The notes under the pieces were generated by a model. It was not told the origin of the DNA, did no database searches, and saw only the letters and a list, made by a program, of their open reading frames with translations. Positions 60,293 to 64,000 of a DNA stretch of 64,000 nucleotides are shown in pieces. Position 1 is the first letter of the stretch; each line of letters starts with the position of its first letter. The DNA is from Pseudofrankia coriaricola (GTDB lineage Bacteria; Actinomycetota; Actinomycetes; Frankiales; Frankiaceae), in the NCBI RefSeq assembly GCF_001854805.1, contig NZ_MBLO01000114.1, forward strand, positions 1-64,000. Reading direction: 5' to 3'. The position numbers and the translations under genes were made by a program.

Positions 60293-61680
60293 CCCTTGTC
60301 CTGAATCCCGTCGACATAGTCGCCGAGGCGGAGCGCTCCGGTGCTCCCGGCCTGCTGGGATGTCACGAGGCCTGGAGGCGTGTCCCGCTGGCGGACGTGG
60401 CGGATGTGCGGAACGGTTTCGCCTTCAAGGCGGGCCTCTTCAACCATCATGGCCATGGCATGCCGCTGATCCGTATTCGAGACGTCGGTCGGCTCGCCAG
60501 CGACACCTATTATTCGGGTGAGTACGAAGAGGGATACACGGTCCGTACCGGGGACATGGTCGTCGGAATGGACGGCGATTTTCGGGTGGCCGTCTGGCGT
60601 GGCCCCGAGGCGCTTCTCAACCAGCGGGTATGCAAGATCTCCGTTCGTGATCCCGATGTCTATGACCCAGGTTTCCTGCTGCATGTGCTGCAGGGCTATC
60701 TCGACGCGATATGGGCGAGAACCTCGTCGGTCACCGTCAAGCACCTGTCGTCGCGGAGCGTTCAGCAGATCCCTCTGCCCCTGCCTCCGGTAGGCGAGCA
60801 GCGCCGCATCGTCGAGGCCCTCGAAGACCGCCTCTCCCGCCTCGACGCGGCGGTCCGCGAGATCGAGAACGCCCGCCTGAAGACACGCTCGCTGCGGAAG
60901 GCCATCCTGCTCACACTGGTGCCGGAGGACCCGCCGGCGTCGTGGTCGGTGACGACGACGGGCGAGGCCGGAGTCATAGAGCTCGGCCGGCAGCGCCATC
61001 CGGCCCGGCACCACGGCCCCGAGATGCGGCCGTACCTTCGGGTCGCCAACGTGTTCGAGAACCGGATCGACACCGCCGACGTCAAGGAGATGGATTTCTC
61101 GGGAGTCTTTGCCAAGTACCGGCTCGAGCCGGGCGACGTGCTCCTGAACGAAGGGCAGAGCCCGCATCTCGTCGGCCGGCCGGCGATCTACCGGGGTGTC
61201 CCCGAGAACGTCGCCTTCACGAACAGTCTGCTCCGGTTCCGCGCCCGCCCCGACGTGCTTCCGGAATGGGCACTGCTGGTCTTCCGCCGGCATATGCACT
61301 CGCTCCGCTTCATGCGCGAAGCCCGAATCACCACGAACATCGCCCATCTTTCCGCGAAACGGCTGGCCACGGTAGAGTTCCCTGTCCCACCGCTCGACGA
61401 ACAGAAGCGTCTCGTCGGTGTCTGTGACGAGCTGATGAGCGGCGCCGACGCCCTGGACCGCGCCGTGCGGAGTGGTCTGAACAGGGCGGCCCACCTTCGG
61501 CGGTCGCTCCTTGCCAGCGCCGTCAGCGGCCGGCTCGTGCCGCGGGACCCCGCCGACGAGCCCGCCCCCGAGCTGCCCGCCCGGATGGGCGACGGGCACC
61601 GGGCGGTGACGCGCGGCCGACGGAGAGCCGCCGCCACCGCGCCACGATCGATCCCCGTTCCCCAGGAGATTCCACTGTGA
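60289..61680 (+). CDS. hsdS: Type I restriction-modification specificity subunit
   Basis: This 463-residue subunit has two target-recognition domains, about 25-165 and 220-350. Each is followed by a conserved helical spacer: PLPPVGEQRRIVEALEDRLS about 164-183, and PVPPLDEQKRLVGVCDELMS about 366-385, with LRKAILLTLVP and LRRSLLASAVSGRLVP. This is a complete bipartite HsdS, which would recognise a split DNA sequence. It overlaps the hsdR remnant and hsdM by four bases each, a tight operon. The recognised sequence cannot be predicted from reading alone. Confidence 0.95.
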   Translation: MTLVLNPVDIVAEAERSGAPGLLGCHEAWRRVPLADVADVRNGFAFKAGLFNHHGHGMPLIRIRDVGRLASDTYYSGEYEEGYTVRTGDMVVGMDGDFRVAVWRGPEALLNQRVCKISVRDPDVYDPGFLLHVLQGYLDAIWARTSSVTVKHLSSRSVQQIPLPLPPVGEQRRIVEALEDRLSRLDAAVREIENARLKTRSLRKAILLTLVPEDPPASWSVTTTGEAGVIELGRQRHPARHHGPEMRPYLRVANVFENRIDTADVKEMDFSGVFAKYRLEPGDVLLNEGQSPHLVGRPAIYRGVPENVAFTNSLLRFRARPDVLPEWALLVFRRHMHSLRFMREARITTNIAHLSAKRLATVEFPVPPLDEQKRLVGVCDELMSGADALDRAVRSGLNRAAHLRRSLLASAVSGRLVPRDPADEPAPELPARMGDGHRAVTRGRRRAAATAPRSIPVPQEIPL

Positions 61681-63257
61681 CCCCCGCATCCGCGATCCCC
61701 GCATCCGCCACCCAGGCGCGTACTCGGACGAACGCGCTGGTCGCGAAGCTGTGGAACTACTGCAATGTGCTGCGGGACAACGGGCTGTCGACGATCGAGT
61801 ACATCGAGCAGCTGTCGTACCTGCTGTTTCTGAAGATGGCCGACGAGATCGCCTCCGACCCGTTCACGGAGGAGGAAGCGATGGCTGTCGTGCCGTCCGC
61901 CTACGACTGGAGGTCGCTGGTCCGGCTACAGGGCGAGGCGTTGGAACAGCATTACCGGGACATTCTCGGGGCGCTCGGCAAGGGCACGGGTACGACGCTG
62001 TCCACGATCTTCGCGGAGGCGCAGAACCGGATCACCAAGCCGGCGCTGCTGGAGAAGCTGGTCAAGGATCTGATCGGCAGGGATGACTGGACGATCCAGG
62101 GGACCGACCTCAAGGGCGACGCCTACGAGGGGCTGCTCGCCAAAGGCGGCGAGGACACCAAGACCGGCGCCGGGCAGTACTTCACCCCGCGGGCGCTGAT
62201 CGACGCGATGGTCGCCGTCACCCAGCCACGGCCTGACGACACGATCTCGGACCCGGCCTGTGGCACCGGCGGCTTCCTCATCGCCGCGCACCACCACATC
62301 CGGGAACACCACCTGGGTGATCTCTCGCGCGACGAGCGGCTCGCGCTCGGCGCCGGGCGGATCCGGGGCACCGAGCTGGTCACCGGCACCGCCCGGCTCG
62401 CCGCGATGAACATGCTGCTCCACGGCATCGGCGATGCCGACGGCCCGTCGTTGATCACGGTGGACGACGCGCTCGCGGAGAAGCCCACGCGGCACGCATC
62501 ACTGGTCCTGGCGAATCCGCCGTTCGGCCGGAAGTCCGCGATCACCGTCGTCGGCAACGACGGCAACGTGGAGAACGAGGACATCGCCTACGACCGCGAC
62601 GACTTCCGCGCCACCACGACGAACAAGCAGCTGAACTTCCTGCAGCACATCATGTCGCTGCTGGCGATGAACGGCCGGGCGGCGGTCGTCCTGCCGGACA
62701 ACGTGCTGTTCGAGGGCGGCGCCGGCGAGAAGGTGCGCCGGCGACTGCTCGACGAGTTCGACCTGCACACGATCCTGCGGCTGCCGACCGGCATCTTCTA
62801 CGCCGGCGGCGTCAAGGCCAACGTGCTGTTCTTCGAGAAGAAGCCGCCGCGCGCGGACGGCGGCCCGAACACCTCGACCGTCTGGGTCTACGACTTCCGC
62901 ACGGGCAAGCACTTCACGCTGCGCCAGCGCCCGCTCCGCCGGGACGATCTGGACGGCTTCGTCGAGAGCTACCTCCCCGGCAAGCCCCGCGCCGAGCGGG
63001 TCGAGTCCGAGCGCTTCCGCCCCTTCACCTATGCCGAGCTGATGGCCCGCGACAAGGTCAACCTCGACGTCACCTGGCTGCGAGACCCCTCTCTCGACGA
63101 CGCCGACAGCCTCCTTCCCCCAGCTGTCATCGCCCGCGAGATCGTCGAGGATCTTCAGGCGGCACTGGCCGAGTTCGCGGCAATAGCCGAATCGCTCGAC
63201 AACCCCGTGGGCGGGGCCTCCGAGCCAATCCCCCCTCGGCTGAGTCTCGCTGAGTAG
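61677..63257 (+). CDS. hsdM: Type I restriction-modification DNA adenine methyltransferase
   Basis: This 526-residue N6-adenine methyltransferase has an HsdM N-terminal helical domain (about 15-165), the SAM motif DPACGTGGFLIAAHHH near 197-212 and the catalytic NPPF motif (LVLANPPFGRKSAI) near 280. A C-terminal region with LLPPAVIAREIVEDLQAALA follows. It pairs with HsdS to methylate the target. Because hsdR is reduced to a scrap here, the system either works as an orphan methyltransferase or borrows an HsdR encoded elsewhere. A strong hairpin follows. Confidence 0.97.
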   Translation: MTPASAIPASATQARTRTNALVAKLWNYCNVLRDNGLSTIEYIEQLSYLLFLKMADEIASDPFTEEEAMAVVPSAYDWRSLVRLQGEALEQHYRDILGALGKGTGTTLSTIFAEAQNRITKPALLEKLVKDLIGRDDWTIQGTDLKGDAYEGLLAKGGEDTKTGAGQYFTPRALIDAMVAVTQPRPDDTISDPACGTGGFLIAAHHHIREHHLGDLSRDERLALGAGRIRGTELVTGTARLAAMNMLLHGIGDADGPSLITVDDALAEKPTRHASLVLANPPFGRKSAITVVGNDGNVENEDIAYDRDDFRATTTNKQLNFLQHIMSLLAMNGRAAVVLPDNVLFEGGAGEKVRRRLLDEFDLHTILRLPTGIFYAGGVKANVLFFEKKPPRADGGPNTSTVWVYDFRTGKHFTLRQRPLRRDDLDGFVESYLPGKPRAERVESERFRPFTYAELMARDKVNLDVTWLRDPSLDDADSLLPPAVIAREIVEDLQAALAEFAAIAESLDNPVGGASEPIPPRLSLAE

Positions 63258-63315
63258 CCGTTCCGAAGGCTGAACGATCCGCGGTGGCACCGCTGGAGCG
63301 CTGGCCTGTTCGTCG

Positions 63316-63345
63316 GCTGGTCGCGCCGTTTATGGCGCGGCCAGC
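63316..63345. terminator. Bidirectional terminator hairpin after hsdM
   Basis: GCTGGTCGCGCC (63316-63327) pairs with GGCGCGGCCAGC (63334-63345) with one wobble around GTTTAT. It lies between the convergent hsdM and CorA-type genes. Confidence 0.7.
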
Positions 63346-63511
63346 CCGATGAACTCGGAGGAACCTGGGCCCGACACGGCTGTCAGACCGCGAAGGGCGG
63401 TGGCAGGGCCGATGCGCGCCGCCAGGCCGCCGCCTGCTGCCGCGGGTATCGCGGTGGGGTGGTGCCAGTAGCCGGTGACGCCGGGACACGCTCAGCCCCT
63501 GTGGCTCGGTC

Positions 63512-64000
63512 TCACAGCCAGTCGTTGCGTTTGAAGACGAGGTAGAGCAGGGCGCTGACGGTGGCCATGAACGCCAGGGCGGCGGGATAGCCCCAGACCT
63601 GGCGTAGCTCGGGCATGTGCTCGAAGTTCATGCCGTAGATGCCCGCGGTCGCGGTGGGGACGGCGGCGATGGCCACCCACGCGCTGATCTTGCGCATGTC
63701 CTGGTTCTGGGCGACGGAGACCTGGGTGAGGGTGGCCTGCAGGAGGGAGCCGAGCAGGTCGTCGAATCCGGCGATCCGTTCGGTGACGCGGTGCAGATGG
63801 TCCTCGACATCGCGGAAGTAGCTGCGCACCTCGGGCGGGACCAGTCCGGCGGCGCCGTCCGGGTCGGCGAGGACGCGCAGCGGGGCGGCCAGCGGCAGCA
63901 CGGCGTGCTTGAACTCGACGACCTCCCGTTTGAGCAGGTAGACCGCTCCGGCGTCGGGAAACCGGGCCCGGTGATCGAACACGGCGCTTTCGAGCGCGTC
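63512..64000 (-). CDS. CorA-family divalent-cation (Mg2+/Co2+) transporter (partial)
   Basis: The frame runs off the right edge; only the C-terminal 160 or so residues are present. The diagnostic GMN motif (YGMNFEHMPEL) lies between the two C-terminal membrane segments, which read AWVAIAAVPTATAGIYGMN and LAFMATVSALLYLVFK. The helical stalk with HLHRVTERIAGFDDLLGSLL is also typical. The protein ends KRNDWL, the basic tail of CorA pentamers. The start lies beyond position 64000. Confidence 0.95.
   Translation of the reverse strand, partial: DALESAVFDHRARFPDAGAVYLLKREVVEFKHAVLPLAAPLRVLADPDGAAGLVPPEVRSYFRDVEDHLHRVTERIAGFDDLLGSLLQATLTQVSVAQNQDMRKISAWVAIAAVPTATAGIYGMNFEHMPELRQVWGYPAALAFMATVSALLYLVFKRNDWL

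Noticed and set aside
1-64000. Search for tRNA or rRNA genes
   Set aside because: No cloverleaf with a GTTCGAATC-type T-arm and no rRNA-like conserved blocks were found on either strand by reading; TTCGA matches all fall inside coding sequence.

Overview
The window is high-GC DNA (about 71-73% by eye) packed with GTG starts and strong codon-position bias, so it comes from an actinomycete. The mix of genes points to Frankiaceae or a close relative, although no marker in the window proves the genus. That mix includes an XRE/DUF5753 regulator, DUF574-type methyltransferases, membrane-anchored Ser/Thr kinases with Pro-rich linkers, F420-type LLM oxidoreductases, an ECF41-like sigma factor, SulP and SARP/AfsR genes. 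I see no rRNA, tRNA, CRISPR array or intact transposase.

Layout. 1-4.5 kb: a DUF2064 protein and a GT2 glycosyltransferase diverge from an OmpR-type two-component pair, followed by an epimerase. 4.7-12.9 kb (all minus): glmS with a small conserved partner, a SWIM/SNF2 helicase pair, and two proteins sharing one uncharacterised C-terminal domain. 13.7-18.8 kb: patatin, Nudix and a large SARP/ATPase regulator. 18.9-22.5 kb: a DrrAB-like ABC exporter and an MFS exporter facing an ArsR regulator. 22.5-26.4 kb: a zone of gene decay (frameshifted methyltransferase, response-regulator and oxidoreductase remnants) between intact genes, including the divergent ohrR/ohr pair. 26.4-31.4 kb: LLM oxidoreductase, PNPOx-like protein, secreted GH128-like glucanase, GT1 glycosyltransferase and a deleted DUF574 methyltransferase. 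31.9-35.6 kb: an XRE regulator followed by a two-permease plus ATPase ABC exporter. 35.8-43.3 kb: LLM oxidoreductase, phosphoribosyltransferase, siderophore-interacting protein, Ser/Thr kinase, a divergent reductase/ECF41 pair and a CAP lipoprotein. 43.7-50.1 kb: WD40 Ser/Thr kinase, sulfite-oxidase-like enzyme, SulP transporter and a DUF574 methyltransferase. 50.3-54.8 kb: a very large protein with two complete sensor-PAS-GGDEF modules. 55.2-60 kb: a ferredoxin/ferredoxin-reductase fusion next to a P450, then an SDR with a C-terminal zinc-ribbon-like tail. 60-63.3 kb: a type I restriction-modification locus with intact hsdS and hsdM but only a C-terminal scrap of hsdR. The window ends inside a CorA-type transporter.

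The least expected signal is non-coding. A palindromic element of about 80 bp occurs four times in intergenic DNA (35.6, 40.7, 43.4 and 60.0 kb), once directly against the hsdR truncation point. A second, unrelated hairpin element occurs as an inverted pair flanking the first ABC permease gene. It has a conserved loop, a conserved tail and three consecutive compensatory base-pair changes in its stem. In one copy the start codon of the next gene lies in the loop.

All functional calls are from reading translated sequence and known family motifs; no database search was run.
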